NCBI GenBank assembly: GCA_029216955.1
Contig: JANAVB010005597.1
Location: forward strand, 44,637,466-44,701,465
Length of the DNA: 64,000 nt
Origin: Iris pallida
Taxonomy: Eukaryota > Streptophyta > Magnoliopsida > Asparagales > Iridaceae
Direction: 5' to 3'
Part shown: piece after piece, positions 10,641 to 22,429 of the stretch
Layout: every line of letters begins with the position of its first letter
How positions within the stretch are numbered: position 1 is the stretch's first letter
Made by a program: the position numbers and the translations under genes
Notes under the pieces: generated by a model
Database searches by the model: none
Seen by the model: only the letters and a program-made list of their open reading frames with translations
Told to the model about the DNA's origin: nothing

Positions 10641-12480
10641 TGTCACGCCCCGACTCGTCGAATCGGTCGCCATCGCCTTGATTCGATATAAATCGATCCC
10701 CACGGGTCGGGACGTGATGTCGTGCAAGTCTTTAATGGACTTGCACAAGGCAAGGATGTGCAATTGGAAATTCCTTTTGACTCGACGCATTGAAATTAAA
10801 CAGTACAGAGAGTTGAAGACATAGAATAGAAAGAAATTTAGCTTTTCTTTCATAAGCTTGCAAAGTATGTGCAAGGTCATTTTTATATTACATATACCGT
10901 TGCGGCTACATCTTGAAACACAAAAGAAAAACTCTCGACAAGCTTGCCCTGAAATAATCCTTGTCGTTCCATACATTCATGCCCCTTTATACATTTGAAC
11001 AAAGCCTTCGATCTGAGTTGGGCTTCAAAATACTTCAAAATAGGAGAGCTTCGTGCCGCCTCCCGTTCTTCAGCTTCAGGTCTAGTCTCGAGCTTCCGCA
11101 ACGCGCTCGTTACCTGGGAAGTTGGGAGTTAGCACACTTGCTAGTGGATGGGACGAACCCACTCGTTTAAACCGATACTGCTTATTAAGGATTCTAGCTT
11201 ACGAAGTGATCTTTCTATTTAGAACTATATGAATTGCAGTTCATATCGAAGGCATATTTTAGACGATAATACATAACCAATTTAAAGGCATTCTTACCAC
11301 GGCCGTGCTCCTTTCCTGCACAAAATATACATGATACTTACCACCTGCACAAGACAATAGGTGAGCATGCAATCTATCCTATATGCGGTCATTGGTGATA
11401 TCGACACCATGAAGGACGATTACGTAGACTTGCGACGCACCCTCCAGTCCAGGTAGCGAGCCTAACTGGAGGTCTCGTAATGCCTCGCGTCGAAGCACTA
11501 TTTCCATAATTTCCTCCTAGGCCGATTCGGTCCCAGGGCCCCGGGTACTGTCTCGAGGAAAGCTCACCTTGTGCACAAGTCGTCCTTGACCATGCGAATG
11601 TATGAACAGTTTAATATGTATGAAGTAAATTGCATAGTGTAACCATTATCAAATCACATAATCATTCCTACTCGTGCAAGGGTCCTTTTTTCCGAAACCG
11701 TACGTTCTGATTTAGCATCCCGTAGGCACCAAATTCTCCGAGGCATGATGTACCGTAACCAAGATTTTCATCGTTGTGTTTTGCATGGCATGAAATATAT
11801 TCTATCTCTTTCTTAGAACTTTATCTTTACTCTACTTAGTGTGAACCTATCGATTCAGAGTTAACTTCTCTAGGTTGATATATTATCCCGAGCTCTTGAT
11901 CTTAGTGGCAAGCATACATCCCGTTAGCATCATCGATTTGAACGTTGAACTTTAAGAATTTAGTTGGCGGAAAGGAGTAGAAAAGAAGGGGCCGAAGAAC
12001 CACCCACCTAAGGAGATTGCGCCGAGAGTAGGAGAACGCTTCGCGACGGTCAAGCGTCAGTTATACAAACTCCTGTATTGGCACGAGCATCGAATTAGAA
12101 CCCTTTCTTCAATCCTTCCTTCGAAATTCCCAAAGACGCATTCAGAAATCGACGCGAAAGCACACTATCAAATCCACGCAACAATTCGTTCAGAAAGCCA
12201 AGAAAACTAATAAAACCAACGGCAGACGGGTTGCGTCGCTCTCTTTAGAGTTCCTTCGCCAAGACGCTGCTTACCGCATCTAGGACATATTCCAACAGTA
12301 GTCGATCCATTAGTTGGAACGGTACTCATATCACTCGTCCAAATCGATTTTATTGATGCCATAGTTTTTGTATACAAAACTCGTCGCCGAGTCAGACTAG
12401 CCATCTATTTTCCCGACCATGTCTGACTTGGCACGAGCCTATTACATAGTGCTTCGCCCCAACGGAAGCGGGGAACTACA
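10641..12480 (-). mobile_element. 3' LTR of the Ty3-gypsy element (family D, 1840 bp)
   Basis: It starts TGTCACGCCCCGACTCG and ends GGGGAACTACA on the plus strand and aligns along its whole length with 25044-26882, with scattered substitutions. The pol end and PPT region lie immediately to the right. It contains a GTGCAAGTC/GACTTGCAC hairpin at 10722-10746 and a larger conserved foldback at 11510-11561. Confidence 0.92.
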
Positions 12481-12490
12481 TAATATACCA

Positions 12491-14714
12491 CTAAGAAAAA
12501 GTTTCGTCCCGAAACTTAAGAACAAGGGTCTGACCTTCGTCGGTGAAAAGTGAAGGGTACTTCTCCTTCATCTCCGCCTCTAGTTCCTACGTCGATTCCT
12601 CAACGGAATGGTTGCGCCAGAGTACGCAAACCAAGGACATCGATCGGCTCCACAGGATCTTTTTTTTACGGTCTAAAATTTGTACGGGCTCCTCCGAGTA
12701 TGATAGATCGGCGCGTAGCTCCAACTGATCGAAACTAACCACATGACTTGGGTCATGCACGTACTCCCGAAGTTGGGAGACATGGAAGACGTCGTGCACT
12801 TCGGCCAGGGCAGGAGGTAGCGCGATCCGGTAAGCAACGGTCGCCACTCTTTCGAGGATCTCGAAGGGCCCTACGAATCTCGGACTCAGCTTGCCTTTTA
12901 CCCCGAATCTTATGACGCCCCGCATCGGCGTCACCTTCAGAAACACATGGTCCCCAACCAAGAACTCTAACGGTCATCGACGAGAATCTGCATAACTCTT
13001 TTGTCGACTCTGAGCAATACGGAGCCTATCTCGAATCATACGGACCTTCTCGACGGCTTGTTCGACTAGTTCTGGCCCGAGCACCTGTCGCTCCCCGACT
13101 TCGTCCCAACAAATCGGAGATCGGTACTTCCTCCCGTAAAGCGTCTCGCAGGGAGCCATTTGGATGCTCGATTGATAACTGTTGTTGTATGCGAATTCCG
13201 CGAGCGGCAAGTGCATGTCCCAACTAGTCTTCAAATCTATCGCGTACAGACGTAGCATATCCTCCAGGATCTGATTAACTCTTTCTGTCTGGCCATCGGT
13301 TTGTGGGTGGTGCGCGGAGCTAAGGTTCAACTTAGTGCCCAACGCCGCCTGTAGACTCATCCAGAAATGTGATAAGAATCGCCCGTCTCTGTCCGAAATA
13401 ATTGTGGCAGGTACCCCGTGCAGTCTGACGATCTCGTCGAGATAAATCTGAGCTAACCGATCGATGCTCCATGATGCTTTAATAGCGATAAAATGAGCGG
13501 ATTTGGTCAAACGATCGACAATGACCCAAATCGCATCATCCTCCCGCGATGTCTTCGAAAGGCCCATGATGAAATCGATAGAGATGTCGTTCCACTTCCA
13601 TACTGGAATGTCGAGGTTCTGTAGCTCCCCGCCTGGTCTTTGATGCTCGGCCTTCACCCGTTGACAAGCCATGCACTGTGACACAAACGTTGCTACGTTT
13701 TTCTTTATGCCGTGCCACCAAAAGGTCATGCGCAGGTCCTTATTCATTTTGGTACTCCCGGGGTGCAACGAGTACTTCGTATAATGGGCCTCCGTCAGAA
13801 TCTCCTTTTTAAGTTCAGCATGGTCCGGCACGCATATCCTTCCCTTCATCCACGTCATTTTGCCCTCGTCCACCGCAAAGTCGGTCGCCTTTCCCGTCGA
13901 AATCAGCTCGTGCATCTTCTTCAGAAATGGGTCGTCCTCCTGTGCGGTCTTTATTTTGTTGTGCAAGCTCGATTCAAGGTGCAATTGAGCCAATCGTGCT
14001 CCATGGTAATGGATTCGGAGTTCGATACCCATCTCTGCCAAGTCTCGCTGTATGTTATGGTTGATAGACAAGCACCCAGCGAACATTCTACTCAGAGCGT
14101 CCGCTACGACGTTTCCCTTACCTGGCGTGTACTCGATAGTCAGATCGTAGTCTTTAATTAGTTCGAGCCAACGCCGCTGTCGTAAGTTCAGGTCCCGTTG
14201 AGTGAAGATGTACTTGAGGCTCTTATGGTCCGTATAGATGCTGCAAGCTACGCCATAAAGATAGTGCCGCCATAGCTTCAACGCGAACACAATGGCCGCT
14301 AACTCCAGATCATGCGTAGGATAATTCTTCTCGTGTTGCTTCAATTGTCTCAAAGCAAATGAAATCATCTTATCTCTTTGTATAAGCACGCATTCCAAAC
14401 CCGTCCGTGATGCATCGCTAAATATTTGAAACCCTTCTGGCCCGTCCGGAAGTGCAAGGATCGGCGCTGAGATGAGCCGTTTCTTCAACTCTTGGAAGCT
14501 CGATTCGCAGGCGTCGTTCCAATCGAATGCGACTCCCTTCTGGGTGAGGCGAGTCAGAGGCGACACAATTTTGGCAAAATCTTTCACGAATCTACGGTAG
14601 TAGCCTGCCAAGCCGAGGAAACTTCGGATGTCGCCTGCTGAGGTAGGCCGCTTCCATTCGACTATTGCTTCAATCTTCCTTGGGTCCACCGTGACGCCTT
14701 CAGCTGAGACAACG
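12491..14714 (-). pseudogene. Ty3-gypsy pol, 3' part: RNase H, integrase and chromodomain-like tail
   Basis: The 571-codon open stretch 12974-14689 begins in the region after the RT fingers. It holds an RNase H domain (acidic residues in SDAS, TDHKS and ADALS), an integrase zinc finger (H302, H309, C339, C342) and a complete D-35-E core (D372, D433, E469, numbered from 14689). A TGA directly after ADSRR (12974-12976) interrupts the frame, where related elements usually have an arginine codon. The same frame resumes with PLEF, GDHVFLKV and DVFHVSQLREY and meets a TAG at 12587-12589, consistent with loss of a tryptophan codon. It reaches its natural end at 12491-12493 beside the LTR. The right end stops at the CAACG target of LARD-A; the frame continues at 22430 on the other side. 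Confidence 0.93.
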
Positions 14715-17341
14715 TGTCACGCCCCGCTCCCGTAGGAGCGATCGTCCTCGCTAAGACGTGATGCCGCACGAGCCTAGATTGCACTCGTGCAAGACAGTTC
14801 CATAACGGCCGATTACATCGGCGGCGACGGGGCCGTCGCACAGAAGTCCCAAGCAGAAACATTGAAACATGCAGCGGAAATTTAAGAACAAGCATACATG
14901 AACACAAGTCATTCAGAAGAAATTCTTTATTGATATTGAATACAAGATTACATTTGTAGGCGCAAGGCCAAATTACAAGTCTCTCGTGCTCACTTTTCTC
15001 TCATTTACAAGTCACTCTGCTCTCTCTCATCTCTCGATACAATACTTGAATCCAGCAAAAGCTTTGGAAGGCGATGTCCATACATTATGTCCTGTATAAG
15101 TCTTCAATCCACACGGCCGCACGCTTCGAGTCGCCAAGGAACTCCGTGCCTCGACGCATCCAAGCGAGCTCCGCGCCACGAGCTTCTACCTGTGCCTGCA
15201 CATGAAACACTGTGTGGGTGTCAGTACTACTGTAATGGTGGAGTGAGCTTCTCGTCCACCCATACATAACCGACACGTTTTATTTACTTTGTGCAGCTTA
15301 AGCCCTTCCAATTGTCTTTCTAGTCTTGCCTTAGGATGCATTTTAAGACTTGACGTCTCGACGTGCAATGACATGGTCGTGCTACAATACCAACGTGTAT
15401 TTCGATCGAGGCAGTGCCTCATCGACTAGGTACTTGACCATACTTCAACTCGGGACGGCAGGGTCGTGCCACATTCTATTCGCAACTTAACATGTTCGGG
15501 ACAGTGCTTCGCCGAGGAGCAACTTATGCACACTCGACCGTGCCAAGACTTTTACTTAAACTCAAGCCTACTAAACCTATTCTCGAGCTAGCGACGTCAA
15601 GGGGGAACGACTCGTGCAGGTCGTGCCTCTAGACTTTGCTTAGACTTTGTTCGTGCTTCAAGATTGAGGCCGCGCCTCGCAACTTATCAAGACTTACCAT
15701 GCTGCCGCCTTGCGGCCTTTCTATTCAACTCATGAACCAACTTAGACAAGACTTGTGGACCATAGTATCACTTTCATGAACATTCCGATGCCATCTATCG
15801 TGCCAAGTACGGTGCCTATGCTGTAGCCCAATCTTAGGCCCAGACATTGTGTTCCCGACTAGACAAGCATTCAAGTTCTAGACTCAATCCAAAGGCATAC
15901 ACGCGATGTGCCGCTATTGCCGACGCATCTACATGAGGTGGTCACTAGCAATTTCAAGCTATCTTGGACTGGCTCGTGGGATATCGGTCACGTCCCTACA
16001 CGGGTAGCTAGCCCGGAGGCGCCGAAGTCTCCCATGCGGTTATCCAGCATCCTACTTTGAGCCACAACTCGCTTCCCCCGGGCCGAATGATCCCGGCGCC
16101 CCGGTAATCACTCGAGATGACTACACCTTGTCGACAAGTTGCCCAATGATCATGCAAGTCTAAACTCGATCTACCAGTCTTTCCTTAACATGAACATGAT
16201 TTTCTTTCTTTCTATCAAGACTTACGAGACTTCCAAGCCGGAGGACCGATCTCGTGTGCGGGACATATCAAGACTTAGCGAGACTCCCAAGCTGCGGGAC
16301 CGATCTCGTGTGCGGGACATATCAAGACTTAGCGAGACTCCCAAGCCGCGGGACCGATCTCGTGTGCGGGACATATCAAGACATGGCGAGACTCCCAAGT
16401 AGCGGGACCGATCTCGGCGACAACAAGTCGCGTTGACTTCCTTTGTTCGTGGCAAGCTTTTTATTAAAACGACCGTAACTTGTGCCTTAGACAGGCCTGG
16501 TTCTCTAGGCGACGCTAGCGCTCAAGTCATACACTTTACACGACGAGCCTTGTTCTTAAGGGACTACGTGACTTGACAACCGCAGATAGAGCGGGACAGT
16601 GCTAGTAATGGCTTCGATAGCCCAACGCAACACTTGTCTAACTTGTTTCGGGCAGTGACTCGACGAGCAAAGGCTACGTCGAGCTACGCATCGAGGGAAC
16701 GTGCTAGACATGGGGTCGACTTGAACAACCAACTGTTGGGTGCCTAGAGTTAAACCAACGAGCCGTGCAAGATGACTTAACTTGCGGGACGTGCGAAGGC
16801 CATGCCAGGCCTTGTGGGACAGGACCGTGCATGCTTTATTAAGCATTCATGCGGGCGACGCCTTGACTTAGGCTTATTCGAGTGTTGGGATGTAATGACG
16901 GGACCGTGCATGCTTTACCAAGCATTCACGCAGGCGACGCCTATGACTTAGGCTATTTCAAGTATGGGCAACTTATTAACTTAAGCCAACTTCCTTCTCC
17001 CAAGCCACGGGATCGAAGGATCGAGTGTCATTTGAAAGCACGCTGAGACGACTTCTATGTTGACCGTGGGACCATTTTCCATGTTCTAAGACATTCCGAC
17101 CCGACGGGATTATTCTCTTAGCTATGTTGGTGCGTAGCTTTTAGATTAGCCTACCAGTGCAAGTTGAAAACATGCGCATTATTAAGTGAAGGCTAAGATA
17201 AGGCAAGTTCACCGAAACTACCCCACCTGTGCGAGGAGTCGCCTCGGACGAGCGAGCCTTCGAGCAGCCGTTGCAAGGCTAGGTTCCAACGCCGTCGGTG
17301 TTTCGATTTCTCCGATTGACTTTGCGGGACGGGGCACTACA
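14715..17341 (-). mobile_element. 3' LTR of LARD-A (family A, 2627 bp)
   Basis: It begins TGTCACGCCCCGCTCCC and ends GGGGCACTACA. It aligns with 19805-22429 from end to end. On the minus strand it carries an AATAAA-type signal (seen as TTTATTG at 14929-14935), hairpins at its right-reading end (14766-14790), a conserved foldback near 16071-16115 and a 54 bp tandem array. Confidence 0.93.
16213..16414. repeat. 54 bp tandem array in the LARD-A 3' LTR
   Basis: Almost four units with the core GGGACCGATCTCGTGTGCGG start at 16213, 16266, 16320 and 16374. The unit is a multiple of three, so all frames stay open on both strands and give 18-residue repeat peptides; these are artefacts of the period and not proteins. 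Confidence 0.92.
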
Positions 17342-19804
17342 ACATACACCACTCAGAACAAGTCTCGTCCTCGAGACTTCCCTGTAGGCAAGCCATCCTA
17401 CCATTTCTCTGGCCAAGACTTAATCGAGTACACTCCGCCTATGCGTTTCCCCAATTCCGAGCCACGCTCGTACTATTATCAATCCTTTCGTTAACATGAT
17501 TTCAGGATCTCGACACTCACCCATCTTTCAAGTCTTGTTTAAGCTTATTGTATCACTTGGCTAGATCGTGCACGCATTCCAAGCGTCCCCAAAATACATG
17601 CATTCAGCCAAGCCGCATGATAGAAAATTTGTCATTCTCACTCGAGTCGCCTCGTGCACATATCCAGGCGTCCCTAAAATATATACATGTCAGCCGAGTC
17701 TCGTGAGCCGGGTTTCCTATATTCGTGATTCATTCTATCCATTCAAACCAATCCTCAAGATCAATTCTTCGATTGATAACTCTGCAACAGGGGCGTCTCG
17801 CCTAACCGCTAGGCCAATCTTTACGAGGCTAAGTCAATGTCAGGATTGGAATCATAGTTCCCCAACAATAATGCCAACACTGACCCCAATCCTAGGGTCA
17901 AACCAAAGTCGGTAGTACGAGGTTTTCTACCCAAGCTCGCGTCACTCAGATTTCTAAACATCGAGCACGATCACCTATTCGTATCAATGCATGCGTTGCA
18001 CATATTCAATTTTATCCAAATCACCAACTCTAACCAATTTGTGCATTCGATCACGAGGTCATCCAGCTCGACAATACGTTGCGCCCCAATCTCACGCGAG
18101 TCCGATTATCCACGGTGGTTCGTGAATCACCACACAACGCACCCGCAGAATAATCATTCTCATCGGGGCGTAACTCTTGTTTGAGTCTAGACTCGTTCAT
18201 TCTCGATACGCGGATTGGACCTATGCAATCCTCAAATTCGATTCTTCAAGCACACAATTTCATTCTCAAGTCTACCTTCGCCTCAAACCACAAGTCGAAA
18301 CAATCAGATTGCCATGCTATCCAAGTTCAATCACTCCCGCTGTATGAATCACCATACCAGCGCTCACGCGGAGTGATCGCCCTAATCGGCAAAACGCATG
18401 TGCGAGGCTGGGGTTGCGCTCGCATAAGACAAGAATGTCGAAGTTGTGGTTATCGACAAAGCAAATCCAACCATTTTTATTTTTTATCCAATCCAAGTTC
18501 GATAGTCCGACCGTCATTCATTCAACTAGAAAATTCTCGAGCCAAGTTTTATCTTTTCTTCGACACATTTCAATATTCCGAGTATAGCATCCGTCGAAGC
18601 AATAACATTTGCACGATCGTTATTTGCCGAGTCAGAGTACCCCCGAGTTATCGCATATCGATCTTTGATACTCTTCAATACCATCGATGATATGCGTAAC
18701 CTGACGATCTTCCTTTGCAACCAATTTCGAGTCATGCGTTGATGCTGTTGTCCAAGTTGGATATTCCACAATTTTCTCGATATTCAAGATCAAGTTCGAT
18801 TCGTTAGTCCTCAAGCTCGTTTCAAGATCGTTGTTCAAAACTCAAGTCACACTTCATTTGCATCAATCTGATATCGTACGCGCGATCCTCTAAGTTTCCT
18901 CGATCAAGACCATTCATTTTCATTCATCGTTTCGAATCATTTTCTAACTTGTGTTGCCTATTCACAAGTTGTCCGAACGAGATGCTCGTTCGGGACATTC
19001 GAAGTCACGACCAACTAAGCGTGACGCGTTCTAAGGCTTTGCGCGATCGCATCGCCTCGCCGACATACTCGCCGTTACTCATAATCCTCAATCTTGCTCG
19101 AATGATTTCCAAGAAAATCCATACACCACTCAGATTCGAGCCATCCGCTCTAGCCTACAATCACGTTCGCGTCATTTGCTAAGACATCCTTCAGATTCGT
19201 TCGACGAATCTCTAGCGTAATCGCTCACGTCGCAACGACGCACTAAGTCGTTCGTACTATTTCCTCGAAATCCAAGTCAATCTTTCGTGTACGCCTAAGC
19301 GTTAACTCGATAGCGTTCCTATCGATAGATACTCTAAGTGTAGCTTCGTTCCCGTTTGAGCGGTACTTGATATCGCTCGTAACTCGTTTACACCGAAAGG
19401 TCGAGGTATATTCAACGCGTGCACTAAGTTGTGCCGTATAACCATCCCGGGCGGACTATATTCGAGTTTACACACTTAATTGCTAGGGTCAACGCATGAC
19501 TAGTTAGGCACGCACGTGACTTCTAAGGTCGATGTAGGACTATTCGGGCACACGCACAACTTGTTAACTTTAGCATGCATTTTTATTCAAGACAAGTTGA
19601 CACCATTCGGCACAAAGGCCATTGCCTATCGATGCGTTTGGTTGAACACTTGTACGAGCTTTTGAAAATATTTAGACTTATTGTATGGACATGCCGAGGG
19701 ACAATCGAGAGAGAGCGCATACTTATTTTCCCAACAATGAGCTTTCAAAGCTGAAAAATTCGACGTGAAGTCCAAGGACGTAAAGCCGTGCTCTGATACC
19801 ATTA
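17342..19804 (-). other. Internal region of LARD-A, no recognised coding domain
   Basis: 2463 bp between the LTRs. Next to the 3' LTR, minus strand, is CTCGAGGACGAGACTTGTTC, matching the codons that end gypsy pol genes (compare 12491 onward), so a vestige of pol remains. Short open stretches exist on the plus strand (for example 18181-18690), but none matches a family I know and their orientation is opposite to the element. Codon-free structural RNA is the more likely role. Confidence 0.75.
19786..19801 (-). promoter_or_regulatory. Primer-binding site of LARD-A (initiator Met tRNA)
   Basis: The minus strand reads TGGTATCAGAGCACGG, complementary to the 3' end of plant initiator-methionine tRNA. 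It lies 3 bp inside the 5' LTR and sets the transcription direction as minus. Confidence 0.92.
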
Positions 19805-22429
19805 TGTCACGCCCCGCTCCCGTAGGAGCGATCGTCCTCGCTAAGGCATGATGTCGCACGAGCCTAGTGCACTCGTGCAAGGCAGTTCCATAACGGCCGA
19901 TTACATCGGCGGCGACGGGGCCGTCGTACAGAAGTCCCAAGCAGAAACATTGAAACATGCAGCAGAAATTTAAGAACAAGCATACATGAACACAAGTCAT
20001 TCAGAAGAAACTCTTTATTGATATTGAATACAAGATTACATTTGTGGGCACAAGGCCAAATTACAAGTCTCTCGTGCTCACTTTTCTCTCATTTACAAGT
20101 CACTCTGCTCTCTCTCATCTCTCGATACAATACTTGAATTCAGCGGAAGCTTTGGAAGGCGATGTCCATACATTATGTCCTATATAAGTCTTCAATCCAC
20201 ACGACCGCACGCTTCGAGTCGCCAAGGAACTCCGTGCCTCGACGCATCCAAGCGAGCTCCACGCCACGAGCTTCTTTTTGTGCCTGCACATGAAACACTG
20301 TGTGGGTGTCAGTAACACTGTACTGGTGGAGTGAGCTTCTCGCCCACCCATACATAACCGACACATTTCATTTACTTTGTGCAGCTTAAGCCCTTCCAAT
20401 TGTCTTTCTAGTCTTGCCTTAGGATGTATTTTAAGACTTGACGTCTCGACGTGCAATGACATGGTCGTGCTACAATACCAACGTGTATTTCGATCGAGGC
20501 AGTGCCTCATCGACTAGGTACTTGACCATACTTCAACTCAGGACGGCAGGGTCGTGCCACATTCTATTCGCAACTTAACATGTTCGGGACAGTGCTTCGC
20601 CGAGGAGCAACTTATGCGCACTCGGCCGTACCAAGACTTTTATTTAAACTCAAGCCTACGAAACCAATTCTCGAGCTAGCGACGTCAAGGGGGAACGACT
20701 CGTGCAGGTCGTGCCTCTAGACTTTGCTTAGACTTTGTCCGTGCTTCAAGATTGAGGCCGCGCCTCGCAACTTATCAAGACTTACCATGCTGCCGCCTTG
20801 CGGCCTTTCTATTCAACTCATGAACCAACTTAGACAAGACTTGTGGACCATAGTATCACTTTCATGAACATTCCGACTCCATCTATCATGCCAAGCACGG
20901 TGCCTATGCTGCAGCCCAATCTTAGGCCCAGACATTGTGTTCCCGACTAGACAAGCATTCAAGTTCTAGACTCAATCCAAAGGCATACACGCGGTGTGCC
21001 GCTATTGTCGACGCATCTACATGAGGTGGTCACTAGCAATTTCAAGCTATCTTGGACTGGCTTGTGGGATATCGGTCACGTCCCTATACGGGTAGCTAGC
21101 CCGGAGGCGCCGAAGTCTCCCATACGGTTATCCAGCATCCTACTTTGAGCCACAACTCGCTTCCTCTGGGCCGAATGATCCCGGCGCCCCGGTGATCACT
21201 CGAGAAGACTACACCTTGTCGACAAGTTACCTAATGACCATGCAAGTCTAAACTCGATCTACCATTTTTTCCTTAACATGAACATGATTTTTTTTCTTTC
21301 TATCAAGACTTACGAGACTCCCAAGCCGGAGGACCGATCTCGTGTGCGGGACATATCAAGACTTAGCGAGACTCCCAAGCCGTGGGACCGATCTCGTGTG
21401 CGGGACATATCAAGACTTAGCGAGACTCCCAAGCCGCGGGACCGATCTCGTGTGCGGGACATATCAAGACATGGCGAGACTCCCAAGTAGCGGGACCGAT
21501 CTCGACGACAACAAGTCGCGTGGACTTCCTTTGTTCGTGGCAAGCTTTTCACTAAAACGACCATAACTTGTGCCTTAGACAGGCCTGGTTCTCTAGGCGA
21601 CGCTAACGCTCAAGTCATACACTTTATACGACGAGCCTTGTTCTCAAGGGACTACGCGACTTGACAACCGCAGATAGAGCGGGACAGTACTAGTAATGGC
21701 TTCGATAGCCCAACGCAACACTTGTCTAACTTGTTTCGGGAAATGACTCGACGAACAAAGGCTACGCCGAGCTACGCATCGAGGGAACGTGCTAGACACG
21801 GGGTCGACTTGAACAACCAACTGCTGGGTGCCTAGAGTTAAACCAACGAGCCGTGCAAGACGACTTAACTTGCGGGACGTACGAAGGCCATGCCAGGCCT
21901 TGTGGGACAGGACCGTGCATGCTTTATTAAGCATTCATGCGGGCGACGCCTTGACTTAGGCTTATTCGAGTGTTGGGACGTAATGACGGGACCGTGCATG
22001 CTTTACCAAGCATTCACGCAGGCGACGCCTATGACTTCGGCTATTTCAAGTATGGGCAACTTAGCAACTTAAGCCAACTTCCTTCTTCCAAGCCACGGGA
22101 TCGAAGGATCGAGTATCATTTGAAAGTACGCTGAGCCGACTTCTATGTTGACCGTGGGACCATTTTTCATGTTCTAAGACATTCCGACCCGACGGGATTA
22201 TTTTCTTAGCTATGTTGGTGCGTAGCTTTTAGATTAGCCTACCAGTGCAAGTTGAAAACATGTGCATTATTAAGTGAAGGCTAAGATAAGGCAAGTTCAC
22301 CGAAACTATCCCACCTGTGTGAGGAGTCGCCTCGGACGAGCGAGCCTTCGAGCAGCCGTTGCAAGGCTAGGTTCCAACGCCGTCGGCGTTTCGATTTCTC
22401 CGATTGACTTTGCGGGACGGGACACTACA
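19805..22429 (-). mobile_element. 5' LTR of LARD-A (2625 bp)
   Basis: It is near-identical to 14715-17341 and also carries the 54 bp array (21301-21502). It ends GGGACACTACA at 22429, followed by target copy CAACG. Most differences seen against the 3' LTR are single substitutions. Confidence 0.93.
21301..21502. repeat. 54 bp tandem array in the LARD-A 5' LTR
   Basis: The same array as at 16213-16414, with the same number of units. Equal copy number in both LTRs fits a single reverse-transcription event with little change since. Confidence 0.92.

Larger units (their letters stand above)
14715..22429 (-). mobile_element. LARD-A: large non-coding LTR retrotransposon derivative inside Ty3 pol
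   Basis: Two LTRs of 2627 and 2625 bp flank a 2463 bp internal region. The target duplication CAACG occurs at 14710-14714 and 22430-22434, and the Ty3 pol frame is continuous when the element and one copy are left out. A tRNA-Met primer site beside the right LTR sets the orientation as minus. No gag or pol domain was recognised in the interior, so particle and enzyme proteins would have to come from other elements. The LTRs remain very similar, so it is younger than the Ty3 element it interrupts. Confidence 0.93.

Noticed and set aside
16139..16455. Open frames with 18-residue repeats (RDRSRVRDIS type) on both strands
   Set aside because: They follow from a 54 bp tandem repeat in an LTR; open frames on both strands at once show a period effect, not coding.
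18181..18690. 169-codon plus-strand frame in LARD-A interior
   Set aside because: It is opposite to the element's orientation, has no recognised motif, and lies in a region with several similar-length chance frames.
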